Shown here piece by piece: positions 33,635 through 45,174 of a stretch of 64,000 nt of DNA (its first letter is position 1; each line of letters begins with the position of its first letter). The notes below the pieces were generated by a model. That model was not told the DNA's origin. It ran no database searches and saw only the letters and a list, made by a program, of their open reading frames with translations. The position numbers and the translations under genes are program-made. The stretch comes from Salvator merianae. Lineage: Eukaryota > Chordata > Lepidosauria > Squamata > Teiidae. The stretch is from assembly GCA_003586115.2 (NCBI GenBank), contig QVOM02000029.1, positions 25,528,016 to 25,592,015 on the forward strand, given 5' to 3'.

Positions 33635-34149
33635 TTGAACTAAAAGGGCATATTTTAGTGTCATTTATGCACAAAAAATTGAAAGTAATATGGGCAAACT
33701 AGAAGTACTACTTGCAAAAATCTACATGTTAGATAAGATAGTAAATGAAAATAGAATGTATGAGGACTTTTTAAAATATTAGTGGGATGAACTGAACTTT
33801 AGTTTAGTTTGACAAATTAATACATCAATCCCTAGATGTATTACTTTTCCTAACAAACGACTTTGGGTCTAATCCAGTTTCATGGTTCTGTAACTAATGA
33901 AATTTATTTCAACAGCTTGTTTGCAGATATCTATTTCAGAGAAATTTCTTCCTTCCCCCCACCCCAATGTCTTGTGGTAATAACCCCACTTATTTAATAT
34001 TTCTTTTAAAAGGACATCTTTAATGGATTCTGCAAGTCAGTGAAGCAGGGGTCTCTTGCATCTTCAAGTGCAGTTTGGAGAGAACAAAGCACTACTTTCA
34101 GTCATTTTTCAACTTCCCCTCAATGCCTGTAGACTGCAATTTGAAGGGT
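33635..34149. other. Unannotated AT-rich DNA
   Basis: No recognised feature. Confidence 0.4.
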
Positions 34150-34475
34150 CCAGTTCCAGGGATTTAGGCTGTTTTTGCTCTTACCTTGCTGGCCCAGTCC
34201 AGTAGGATTGGGCCAGTCCAGAGCAGGGTCCAGAGGCAGCAGAAGTCCCACTGTCCCAGAACAAGCCTTCTGTACACGGAAGGCTGTTGCAGAACAGAAT
34301 CCTTGCTAGCTCTGAAGATGTGCCAGCTTCTGGTGCCAGTTTCTGGGTTCTCTGATGGCTAGAAATTAAACTTCCTAGCCTTGTAGCCCCAGGGGGACCT
34401 ATTCTGGTGGCACACTTGTGTGCACCACTGAAATGGGCCTCCCTGCTAAGCTGGCCCAATAAGGAGTGCAGATTT
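34150..34475 (+). repeat. Interspersed repeat R3, copy 1
   Basis: Shares with 51236-51440: CTTACCTTGCTGGCCCAG(T/A)C, CCAGTAGGA, GGCCAG, ACTGT(C/T)C, GAACAAGCC(T/G)TCTG, TTGCTAGCTCTGAAGAT and TTGCCAG-like blocks, same order and orientation. No protein motif recognised. It may be part of a long LTR or MITE. Confidence 0.55.
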
Positions 34476-34746
34476 TCTGCATGCCTCTTGACTCAGTCTC
34501 ACACTCACTTAAACTGCCAGTAAATGGAATATAGAAAACAGGTGCAGTGGTATCTCAGTCTAGATGGCCATTCTGGCTGCCTGGAGCAGGCTATGCTGCA
34601 TCTAATGTGAACACAGCATGCTAGCAGGGGCTCTGGACCCCTAAGGTAACCATGGAAAGGCCCTTAGTCTTTTCTGCAGAAAAAGCAGGCTTGCTTCTCT
34701 TATATACTTTATTTTCCTTAGTTTGATCACTGCCCCACTGTTTTGT

Positions 34747-34773
34747 TCTCTCTCTCTCTCTCCCTCTCCCTCC

Positions 34774-34809
<36 letters not shown>

Positions 34810-34820
34810 ATGTATACATA
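34747..34820. repeat. (TC)n/(TG)n microsatellite
   Basis: A polypyrimidine TC tract with CCC interruptions passes into TG repeats. The minus-strand Arg/Glu-rich frame across it is spurious. Confidence 0.95.
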
Positions 34821-34860
34821 TGCTTTACTAATGTTCTTTTTTTTCCTGTTTTTCATTACT

Positions 34861-36868
34861 TGGTGAAGGATAATTGAAAAAAGGGAAGAAAAAAAAATCT
34901 ATGCACACCATGATTATAAAAATATTTTTTACATAGCAAAACGTGGATGACTGAGAAGATGGAGCATACTAGAAGTGGCCAGAGCCTGCCTGGTTCACTT
35001 TAAGGTGTGGACAAAAGAAGTCTAGAAGTGAACCATGATCCAGAACAATGGTGAGTGTGGAAAGGGCCTAGGATAGTTTTGCCATGCAGCAGCCATGTTC
35101 AGGATACTTGGATAAGCTCTAAAAGCACCTCTTCCACCAGAAGATCTCTCAGAGTTCTGATTTTCTAATTGTTCCCTGAACCACTTTTTTTTTGCACAGC
35201 TATGTTTTCTGTCCTCACTTGTCATTTTGACATGCAAACAATAAGTAGTGACAGTCAGGCCATGCTGCACTAAATGACCTATGCAGAAAGGGCCTGAAAT
35301 GTATTCTATGAAAGGAGTTTTGTGTACTTTCAGAAAGTTGCAAGGAGATTGGTTAATGAGCAGTGGAGGCCTGCAGATCAGAAATATTCATGATTGAATT
35401 ATTATCCTCATAAGAACAGTTGTATAGACTGGAGTCACTTCCTATCTGAAATCTCATCGATTTCTGAGAAAAGTAGAAAGTGACAGTTAATACTTGTAAT
35501 GCCCTAATGCATCTCTAGCCATATTCAACGGTGAAGCCCTCTTAGACAGGAGGCTGGTGGCCACTGAGACTGAAGATTAGTTGAAGGAAAGTCAGTGAAA
35601 AGGAAGCAGTAACAAGGGCAGAGTTAATGGTAGGTGGGACACTATAAGGGTAAAGACTTATGCAGCCCTTCTAAAATTGGTCCTACCTCATATTGGATTA
35701 TGCAACATTATTCAATACTAAATGAAAGAGAAGGGGAAGATGAATATGATGAGGGGCTACCCACTTTGCTCTTGAGACTTTTGCCATTATACTGTTCTTG
35801 CACACATTTAATGCCTGTAGTTTGGAAAAAACAACAAAAAAAAGGTTCAAAGTGAATACTAACCAAGGGGTGTTCTAACAAACCGAGTGAACCATAGCGA
35901 ACAAAGGGTGATTTGCTATGACTCACTTGGTTCATATGCAAACTGAACCATCTGTAGTTTGAAAAAAAAAAAAAAAGATTTGAACAGAATCTGAACCAGA
36001 ATCAGCATGCCGCCAAATTATGACATCACCTTCACTACCTGAATATCAACAGATTGTAATCATTCTTATGCAATCACAAAGAGGAAGCAGCTGAATTGAA
36101 GCTTGTAGGGATACCTTGACTCCAACACCTCCAAAAGCAATGAAGATTTAAGGTTTTGTTTTTTTTTCTCGGGAAAGTACTGAAATAGGTGACCATTTAA
36201 TGGATCTCTGCCTGACCCTTTCTCAACTGCTAAAGTACCTGGCAAGACAAGAATGCCTCAAGCAAGAGTGACAAGAGAAATTGGAAGCTATCTTCCTGTC
36301 CTTTATTGTTATAAACTGGATTTTTGAAATCATAGCACTTCAGCTGAGCATGTAAAATTACAAACGTTGTCATTGATCATTGCAAAACTATCCAGCTGCT
36401 ATGTTAATTCAGCCACTTCTGTTAAAATGAATTTCACAGTTCAATTACACTCTGTACAAATCTATCTGCCATTAACTGCAGTATATACACCACTGAATTG
36501 CTTCACCAGTTCTCTTGATTATAAACCATGAATGATACCAAGGTGAGACATGTTTACAGGGCATTGAGGTGCAGCTTATTTCTTTGTTAAAAAAAGAAAA
36601 GAAAAAGCTGCTGAGTTTTTCAGAATACATAACTGGCTTGATTCCATTATTTAAATCATTTAAACAAAATGAAGCAGAAATTCTAATGTATTTCAGTACT
36701 CCAGATCAGGAGGTTTCAAAGCAGCACTGGATTTCTGAACAAAGGATGAAGGTGACTTCATGTTTCCAAAATACTGAAGAGAACATTTGAGAAAACTACA
36801 TTGGAAAAAAAAAAAAAAAATAGAAAAGAAAATTACTGCAATCTGTAGGTGAAACATTGGCTCAAGAC
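34861..36868. other. Mostly unannotated DNA with a partial family E-like segment
   Basis: At about 35865-35990 the words AACCGAGTGAACCATAG, ACTCACTTGGTTCATATGCAAACTGAACC and a poly-A tract resemble the interior of family E (44884 and 54053). No gene recognised elsewhere. Confidence 0.35.
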
Positions 36869-36869
36869 T

Positions 36870-37465
36870 GCATTCCCATGGACCATTTCTCAGGCCCTCA
36901 CAGAGTATGGTGGGTGGGATGGATAAATTTGTCAGAATATTGATTCTATATTAGCCATAAGCTAATGCCAGTATTCTCTAGTCTTAACAATTTCCTGTTT
37001 CCTGTACTATGGTTATTTTGTTTATGCTGAATGGAAAGTTACTGAAGTAAGACAACATCCAGCTTCATAGATCTGTTATGGCTAGTGTGTTACAGATAAC
37101 AGTATTTCCTATCCGTGAGAACCTTAGCTTAAGAGCTTATCTATTGAATAACAATGTATTACAATAACAGTGATGTGATGCTGTATGAGTTCTTTATAGA
37201 TGAATGCTGTATTCATTCTTTCATTCATTCATTATGAGCTGATTATTATGTGTGACTATATGACAATGAAAGCAACTCTTGTAACCATGTTTCCTGATTT
37301 TACTTTACTGAAGATATTCTAATACTGCTACCATAATGTGCAGTGCAACTGTATTTTATCCTACTTAGCTATTTTTACTATGGAACTAAGCAACAATAAA
37401 GACTGAGCTTTGTAGTCAACTCTGCTACTCACAGAGTTTATTTTTCTACTTCACGGGAACGACTC
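36870..37465 (+). other. Possible solo-LTR-like sequence
   Basis: AATAAAGACTGAGCTTTGTAG (about 37394-37414) is followed by ACTCTGCTACTCACAGAGTTTATTTTTC and CACGGGAACGACTC, the kind of R/U5 layout seen in retroviral LTRs. No partner LTR or internal coding fragment is present. The start is not defined. Confidence 0.25.
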
Positions 37466-39625
37466 ATCAGTCTTCCGCACAAAGAAATGCACTCTTTCCC
37501 CCATCATCCTCCAAGGCCTTGCAGGTCATCATGTGTGAACTTGCCAGAGCCCCTTAGTAGAGATGGAGGTGACTATTGAGGTGAGAATTAATAGATGGTG
37601 GTGGGAAGAAATCACTGCTAATATTTCCTTAAGCATTTCAGTTAGCCTTCTAAAATGTCCTGATGAAGGCTGAAAAAGTGTTTGTTAATTTAGATGTCCC
37701 CTGCTTTCCTCATTTTTGCCCTTGCTATTCATATCCCAGGCCAGGGTGGGGACACCTTGGCCCAGGATACACAATCCATTCAATGCTGCAACAGGCTGCC
37801 CCTGGAGTGGGACAGAGCCATCTGCACTGGGATGCCCTGGCCTGGCCCAGCTCAGCCTTGATCACTAACTCCAAAGCTTGGCCAACTCTCACAACTTTCA
37901 AAGACTGAGAACATTGTATTGCATATATTTACACTAATGAAAGAGAACTTGAGTGTTAAACCATCTAGTGAATTGGGAGACTGAGGCTGGATCCACATGG
38001 TGCCTTTATGACACCATGAATGCTCTGCATGGGGGCAGAGTGCTCTCTCATAGTGCATTTGGTGACATCCTTGTGGATTTATACTCATCCTGTTACCATA
38101 AAGAGCCCTTTAGGGCACTTGAATGGCAGAGTAGAATACCACTGTATCACTGTTGCTGCTTAAGGAGACCTACCAGTCTCTTTGACAGCCCCTCCAAGTT
38201 ATCAAACAAAGAAAATGGAAACATTTCCTGTGTTGGGTGGTTCCCTTGCCATCAAGATGCAGAACGAAAATTCTGCAGCTGGAATTTTGACAGGCGGGAG
38301 GGGACATTCCCAGAAAGGGGGCATTCCCAGAAAGGTGAAGACACTTTTCTCTTTTTTGATGTTATCCGTCACAGGCTGCAACCTGGAAGTGGTTTATGCT
38401 GGACAAATTTGGACACACATGGGACCTATGCTGCTTCTCCTTTCGATAGGTTCCCTCTTTATGAAATGCAGAGAACTCTATGTGTGTGAGAAAGAAGAGA
38501 AAGAAGGTAGAGAGATTTCACAAATTATTTCACTTTTATTTTAAGGGAATTTATGGAAAGGACAGAGTGTGCAGATTTTGAAAAGAAAAAAAAAATCCTA
38601 ACCCTTTGCAGAATAAATTGCTAATGTCCATTTTGCTCATCATTTAACAAAAACTATTTACATGAGACTGTGGGCATATCTACATATCATCCCCCAAATC
38701 TGGGGATTTAAACGTCCTCCCACCCCAAACAGGTTGCAAGCCCCCACTGGTGTCCTGAGGTGGGATACAAGGAATCACAGTGGGATTTGCCACTCTGATG
38801 ACACCCTGCCCCATTGGTTTGGCTATCAGCAGCCACTTAGCTACTGTAAGTTGAATGAGAGAGGCTGCCACTGTCTGCATAATGTAGCATGGAGCCTGAA
38901 AAATCAGCTGTGATGTGAAGACACTGGCACTGCTATAAGCTAGCTGAGGTAGCGGAGATATAAATGACCTCCTGGGATGGTCAGACTATGTCCAAGTCAG
39001 CTCCTCTCCCCAGCTGACTCCCAACTCCAAGTACAGACGGCCTCTGAGTCAAGCCTAGAATTATATGCCTTTAGATTCTTTGACAGCAGATTTATCATTG
39101 GCAACTGTTTTTTTACATGTGAAAAATAAAGCTTTTTGCTGCAGGCTCTTAGAAACTGCTACTTTACTCATCAGTCTGCCATTTGTACAAAGGGAAAAAA
39201 AAAGAATTAAGTTTGTTTGCCATTCTTCATCACGACACATGAAATTGGGACCTTCTGAAAGCAAAATCCCTTAGCTCTTTTCACTAAATAGCATCACATA
39301 ACACCCTGTTGTGTCACAACAGTTTAGGTTATGTCCTTGTAAGACTCTGGAGGCTATTACTCTATAACATAGCAAGCCCACTAGCACTTCTGCCATAAAG
39401 ACAGGAGAGGAAAAAAGGAGGGGAAACCTAAAATTCGGTTATGTATGACTAGGGATCTATCATCATTTCAGTTTGTAAAGTCTGAATTTACTGCAGATGA
39501 CAAAAGCTCAAGTAAAGTTTAAATGTTCCTCTTTGTGGAACAGCAAGTAATGCACAAGAATTATTTAAGACCATTTCCCCCCACAACATTATGATCATGG
39601 AACATTCTTCAAATGAATAAATTTG

Positions 39626-39675
39626 CCCTTCCTCCCTCTCTCCTTCCCTCCCTCCCTCCCTCCCTCCCTTCCCTT
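39626..39675. repeat. (CCCT)n polypyrimidine tract
   Basis: Repeats of CCCT with CTCTC and TTCC variants. Confidence 0.95.
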
Positions 39676-41390
39676 TGAAGTGTTGACACAGCTGTGTGCA
39701 AAATGCCTCAAGAGTTTTACCTAGATCATTAGTTGGAAACCTGCAAGCTAGATTCATGGAGTCATACAGTTATTGCAGACACATTTTTGATCTCCAGACT
39801 ATCCCTCTGGGATTTTTTTTTTTCTATTCCACACTGGAAGGATATCTAAGGTTTTGTACAAGCTTATTATTTTTTTGTGAATGGGAAAGCCAATATTTTC
39901 ATCCTGAAGAATGGACCCTTTCTATAGTATGGGGAGATAATGGGTTGTGTAGTCACCCATTACTAGTGATGCAGGATCTGAAGGCAGGTGTTCTGAAAAC
40001 CTTGAGTGAATGTCTGGTCATCTGTCCTGGTTGGATACTGGGAAGATCAATATGACTTTCGTTGTTCAAATGCATCGACACAAAATGGCAGCATTCGCAT
40101 CAGCCCTGGTGTGACCAATCATGCTGGACCACAGGTCTGAAAGTACTTGTTCTGTGTGCTTTGAAGCTACTTTTCAGGTGTCATGAACACAACAGTAGAT
40201 GCACAAATATGCCCACTCAGACTGTAGACAGAATTTCACTGAAAGCAGGTAACCTTTCACTGAAAGCTGAGTGCAGACATGGCCTAAAACTACAGTGTTC
40301 AGTGATGACAAAAATAAGAAAGAGTACCAGAGATAGTTGCTGCATCTACACAGTCCTTGATCATTGACAGGCTCCCATACTGTGGAAATGCAAGACATAT
40401 GGGCTCCTGGGAAATCCTTGTCTATGTGTGCTGTTTTCCAGCTTAAGAACTAGTTTAAAACTCAATCACTTCCTAATAAGGCTAGTTGCTAGATGCATTC
40501 TCTTCCTCCAAATGATTCAGTCATTTAATAATCCTATTTTTAAAAGGTTTCAGTATGATTTTTCCATCTTCTTTGACTCATTTGCCCCTCTGTGTCTTTG
40601 CGTTATTTATTCTGAGTATTTCTACCTTAGCTGTTATCTTTCTTGTGAGTTCTCTGATATTGCCTAAAAGGTTTATTTTCATTTTCTTGTTACATTCTTT
40701 TACCTTTTGACATTCCTGATTGAGATATCTTTCCAAATCATTTCTTGTTTGATGCTGGAGGTATACATTCAATTCTTATGCATCCGGCTTGCTACAAGTC
40801 TTTTTCTGACAATCACACAGCTGTGGCATAAGAGTAATTTTGGAAGGTAGATTGAAGCAAGTGGATCCGATGATGATGATGCCAAAAAGCATATTTTAAA
40901 TCTTATACATCATTAAGATCAACTCAATGGACAGCAGCAAGGAGAGATAATGGGTCATTCCCTTTCTTCTTTACTTTCTTTGATCAGTTATTTCTAATGT
41001 CTTTCCATTCACAATGTTTCAGTGGTACTGATTCCCTACTCAGAAGAACAGATGTACAACTGCTCTTCAGAGTTTTTGCCCATGTATTCTATGACTAAGT
41101 ACCTATTTCTACCCTACCCATTTGGGGGATGTAAGACAGCTGCGGAAAGAAGCATTGGACTTTTCTAGCTCCCCCTCCACACACAGACTCACAAAACAGC
41201 TCTTCCTATAAAGGATGTCTCATGGGAGTCTTCAGCCTCAATCTTTGGCTTCTTCCAAAGATGTGTGCTCTTGTTCTAGTCAATTTGGTTTTGTGGGGTT
41301 ACTACATTCAGAAGGGTATATAGAGTAGTGTGAGGGAAAACTCAGAAAGGGTGAGACACTAAATACTTGCTAGTCCATAGTCAGTGATCT

Positions 41391-41402
41391 GGGGGGGGGG
41401 GG
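41391..41402. repeat. Poly-G run
   Basis: Twelve consecutive G, followed about 20 bp later by CCCCCC; a short stem is possible. Confidence 0.9.
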
Positions 41403-41689
41403 ATAGAAAGATTTAAATCTTTCCCCCCAGTGTTCCACCCTAACGGAGATGCAAATTACAATAATCCAGCTGACTGTACGATCAGTACAGAGATTATCAC
41501 TCCATTTCGACTGATCTCTGTTCCTTTCCACATTTGTCATATCTCTGGAGCAAGATGCGCTCTAAGGGGCTACCCTCCTCTTGGTGTGCTTTATCTGCAT
41601 TGGACAAAGTTATGGACCAAGATAGTGCACCAAAACAGGTCCACAAGCAGACCAGACTTCTTATTCTAGATTTAAAGGACATGCAGACA

Positions 41690-41960
41690 ACATACCCTCA
41701 TGATGTGGATTATGATAGGGGACACTTCTTGGTCTGGCTGAAAACAGTGAAGGCTAGGAACAAAAGTTCCCAACCTTGAAAGGCTGGGCAATGAAAGCTG
41801 TTGATTAGGGCTGAGCTGCAGCAGGCTGTCCAAATGCAGACGTCCCTCAGAGTGTGCTACTGCTAGTCTGCCCCAACATAATCCATGCTCACTGACCCAC
41901 ACTACATGGGCCAGAACAGACCACACAGTGTGGAAATGGACTCTGTCTCTTTCTGTGGTG
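41690..41960. repeat. Family H-related fragment
   Basis: The words GTGAAGGCTAGGAACAAAAG and TTCCCAACCTTGAAAGGCT match the hairpin region of the element at 59103-59606 (GAAGACCAGGAACAAAAG, TTCCTGGCCTTCAAAGGCT). Boundaries are uncertain. Confidence 0.4.
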
Positions 41961-42064
41961 AGTTTGTGAGTATACATGTGATGTAGTCATACTGACATCT
42001 GGCATAACAAACCCTGGAAGAGTCTAGTGGTTCAAATTCATGAACATCATCAGAAATCAACTTT

Positions 42065-42839
42065 GGGTGTGTTTAGACAGCCTATTTTAGTCACCTTGTG
42101 AGCACATCTAAGCCAGGGAATTCATAAAAGCCTTACCTGGAAGTCGTCCTTGCATCTCTCCGTGGCTGCCTGGGTCAACTCCTCCCTATATGCAGCTTTT
42201 CAGTGTTTTCAGGACACCTTGGGGAGCACCTCGACCAATCAGAGCCATGCACAGGAAGGGAGGGGTGAGAGTGAGCTCTTGGCAGCAAAGGGAAACTTTT
42301 CAAACTCCCTGCCTTCTGTACATAAAAGAAGACTTTAGTATCGAGACTGCCTTGCTACTAAAGTCCAGTGTGCTTTTTTTTAATTACAGAAGGCAGGGGG
42401 TTTGAAGATTCCCTGTGCCGGCAAATCTCTCCCTCCCCTCAATATAAAGCTTCAGTTCAAATGAGGCATACACTTCCTGCCTACCTGCAGAAGCAGTTTC
42501 CATTCAAGTCCTTAACTGCCAGGTTTTTTTTTTCTTTCTAAAGCAAACGTCTCTCTCTCTCTCTCTGCCCTCTGCTCCTATTCACGGAAGCATCAGTGAA
42601 TTGGAGAATAAGGGAGATGAGAAAAACCCTGGGAGTTAAGGAGTTAATGATGTGGGAACTGCTTTAGCGGAGAGGCGGGAAATGGCCAATCAGTGAGCAG
42701 CACCCTTTGCAGGCTGTGACATCAGATCGCTGAATCACCTCATCAGGTAAGTGTGTGTGGAAAGCTTTTTTTCTGTGCGCTCCTTTTATTCGCTCCTTTT
42801 ATGCAGGCAATTTTAAAAATCGCTAGTCTGAACACACCC
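42065..42839. mobile_element. 775-bp foldback MITE with GGGTGTGTT ends (family K)
   Basis: The left end GGGTGTGTTTAGAC and right end GTCTGAACACACCC are inverse complements with one mismatch. TTT lies on both sides (42062-42064 and 42840-42842), a candidate 3-bp duplication. Internally a long inverted repeat spans about 42300-42406 (CAAACTCCCTGCCTTCTGTA against TACAGAAGGCAGGGGGTTTG, with nested GACTTTAGTA/TACTAAAGTC). A (TC)n tract lies at 42546-42566. Non-coding. Only one full copy is in the window. Confidence 0.8.
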
Positions 42840-43079
42840 TTTCTTTTGCAAACACAATTTCCTTGGGATTGTAAAATCCCAGTTATTTTCCTTTCTTTTG
42901 CCTTTTTGTCTGAAGCTCTGAACATTCCTGGGAAAATAAAAGCCTGGACAGGAATAAGGTCATAGGCCTGCCTGGCTTCCCAGCCTTTACACATTTCCAT
43001 CCAATTTTCTTAATACATGCATTTATACAAATCTGCAAAGTATGCATTTCTACAAGACAAAAATCATGCAGGTCTCTCT

Positions 43080-43901
43080 GTCCTTTACTGCAACGGGCCT
43101 TATTCTGGATTATATCCCAGAATAGAGGCTTGCCATCCACATGATGATGCAGACTATGGGCCTATTCGCACTGTAGCAGTAGACCGTTCCAGTCCGCTCG
43201 CTGGAACGGAGCTTTCGCACTGCCGCGGGCGCGCGCCTCACCCAATCCTGACTGCTCCGTACCCGATTCGAACCCGAAGCCGGATAAGGCAAGACAACAA
43301 AAATGATGTCTTCATCCCGACCTGTACGATGGAGCAAAGATCAGGCATGGTGCTTTCACACTGTTTGCCTCGGCGTCGGGCATGGCTGTTGCGGCTACAT
43401 GTGCGTGGTCCGCCGCTTCGCATCTGGGGTGCGAAGTTTCCGTACCCCACTCTGCTGCTTTGTAACCCGGTACGAAACTTCGTACCCGGGATAGCCCTTT
43501 CGGCTGAGTACCTGAGCTGCCGGTACGAAGCCGGCTTCGTAACCAGCCCTCTGGGTACGAAGTGGGTGCAAAGGTGCGAAGCAGGTGCGGAGCGGGTGCG
43601 AAGGTGCGAAGTGGGTACGAAGTGGGTGCGAAGCGGGTATGGAACTAGCGGCTACCATTCGCACTGTTCCCTCTGCTGGTCGGCTTCGGGTCCGTTCCGC
43701 TGGCCGGGAGTGCAAATGGCACGGAGCGTTCCCCAACCTCTCCGGTTCGAAGCCAACTACTGGGAACGGTCTACCGAGCTCAGTGCGAAAAGGCCCTATG
43801 ACAGGCCCTGTGCAAGGCTTACTGTAGTCTGCAACAGCATGAGGATGTCAGGCCCCTATTCTGGGATATAATCCAGAATAATGGGCAGTTCAGAAGGTCC
43901 C
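43080..43901. mobile_element. Family G MITE split by a family A element
   Basis: The outer element (about 180 bp without its insert) has left part GGCCTTATTCTGGATTATAT and right part ATATAATCCAGAATAATGGG, as at 11398-11577. It is interrupted at ...GCAGACTAT by the element 43158-43796, after which TATGACAGGCCCTG continues. The equivalent sequence in the 11398 copy, GCAAACTATGAAAGG, is uninterrupted. Exact outer ends are blurred by CT-rich flanks. Confidence 0.8.
43158..43796 (+). mobile_element. CpG-rich GGGCC MITE, family A copy 3, with proven 3-bp TSD
   Basis: 639 bp from GGGCCTATTCGCACTG to CAGTGCGAAAAGGCCC, flanked by TAT at 43155-43157 and 43797-43799. The empty site in a family G paralogue (TAT at 11473-11475) shows that exactly three bases were duplicated. 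A subterminal perfect stem CCGTTCCAG/CTGGAACGG lies at 43184-43209. Degenerate GGGT(A/G)CGAAG units, about 10-11 bp, run from about 43551 to 43645. A 284-aa frame crosses this element and its host and is not real. Confidence 0.9.
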
Positions 43902-43926
43902 TCTCTCACAAACACACACACACAAT

Positions 43927-44448
43927 GGGCCTGTTTGCACTTAGAAAATGGAACGTTCCAAGACACTCACTAGTACAGAGCATTCATACCTGCAAACAGC
44001 CCCAGCTGACTTGAAATCTACTGAAGCCCACCTGATGCTCACCTGAAGCTGAATAGCACTGGTCAACAGTATTGTAGTCTGGAAGCTGACTTGTGTGATC
44101 AGGTGCAGATCAGGAAAGGTGTGTTCACACCATTTCCTGGTGTGGAATGGCAATGGGGCAGGGACTGTGTGGCTGTGCAGGTGCCATCAGACAGTTTGGA
44201 CCCAGGTTTGGACTATGGGGTCTGGACCCTGGCAGCCGTTTTGGACCCAAGTCCTCATGGTTCCCAACTCTTCGTGGTTCGGACCTAGTTACCTAACTAG
44301 TACATTCCCGTTTGCACTGCTCCCCCTGCTGGTCAGCTTGCAAACTGTTCAATTGCTGGCAAGTGTGAATACTCCTCACTGTACCTGATTCTGGCCAGCC
44401 CAAACCCTGCTAATTAGAACATTAAATGTCCTAAGTGTGAACAAGCCC
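43927..44448 (+). mobile_element. Older CpG-depleted relative of family A (subfamily B), copy 2
   Basis: 522 bp from GGGCCTGTTTGCACTTAG to CTAAGTGTGAACAAGCCC, flanked by AAT on both sides (43924-43926 and 44449-44451). It shares CTGCTGGTCAGCTTGCA, TTGCTGGCAAGTGTGAA and GCCCACCTGATG(C/G)TCACCTGAAGCT with 15726-16222. It lies only about 130 bp from the nested family A copy. Non-coding. Confidence 0.8.
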
Positions 44449-44883
44449 AATGTGTATCTTGAAAACTATGCATTCATTATATGATAACTGAGGACAATGG
44501 CAATGGAGGTGGTCTCAGCTTCTTTTTATATAATTCCTGCAAGCCCCAACTCACCTTTGTATTCTGCATTTCCTTATCTAATATTTTGTATTTCAACCAG
44601 ATGACACAAATTTAAAGATTGCATTGTGGAAACAAAGGCTCTGTATAAATATGACAGATTGTACCTTGCTGTTCAAAAGAAAGAATATAGCAATTCCAAG
44701 AAAATCAAGGTCATCCTACACTGCTTGTATTCTACAGGCACAACCAACAGAAGGCTACATCTATTATCACCTGTGGAGAAACACAAAATCCTTGCAGAAA
44801 TGTAAAGTTATTTTTTTGAGTCAAACATATTGAGAAACTTTAGCCGTGAGATAGTTAGAATGGGTATCCTTTGTTATCAGAAT
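44449..44883. other. Unannotated AT-rich DNA
   Basis: No recognised feature. Confidence 0.4.
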
Positions 44884-45174
44884 TAGAGATGTACATAAAC
44901 GTTTTTGGTATTTAGGTTGATTTTTTTGAACATTTCTCAAACATGCTTGAACATGTTCAAAAAAAAAAAAAAAAAAAAAAAAAGCCCTTTTAAAAGACAA
45001 AATAACGTCACACACAAATGGTTTGATTGAACCAATCATGTCTGTGAATGAGTCCCTGGCTCACTTTCAGTGGAACCAGCCCCTTTTGAACAAGGACCGA
45101 TTCAGTTTGAAACACTTTGAACCATTTGGTTCAATGCAAACTTTTCAAATATGAACTGAATTTACATATCTCTA
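44884..45174. mobile_element. Family E palindromic element, copy 3
   Basis: Ends TAGAGATGTACATAAA and TTTACATATCTCTA are imperfect inverse complements. Flanking octamers ATCAGAAT and ACCAAAAT match at six of eight positions, compatible with a decayed hAT-type duplication. The interior holds a 25-A tract (44959-44983) and paired GGTTTGATTGAACC / GGTTCAATGCAAAC words. Non-coding. Confidence 0.65.

Larger units (their letters stand above)
37466..41689. other. Unannotated, mostly low-copy DNA
   Basis: No exon, RNA gene or clear transposon terminus. Candidate frames up to 178 aa (37953-38489) have no recognised domain. A complex AT-rich segment at 39055-39200 (TTTGACAGCAGATTTATC, CATCAGTCTGCCATTTGTAC) does not look like any repeat in the window. 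Confidence 0.35.

Noticed and set aside
37953..38489. A 178-aa plus-strand frame
   Set aside because: No recognised motif and no exon signals that could be supported by eye; chance length is plausible in 64 kb.
43017..43871. A 284-aa plus-strand open frame, the longest in the window
   Set aside because: It crosses the junctions of a nested transposon insertion, is not conserved in the other family A copies, and contains no recognised domain.
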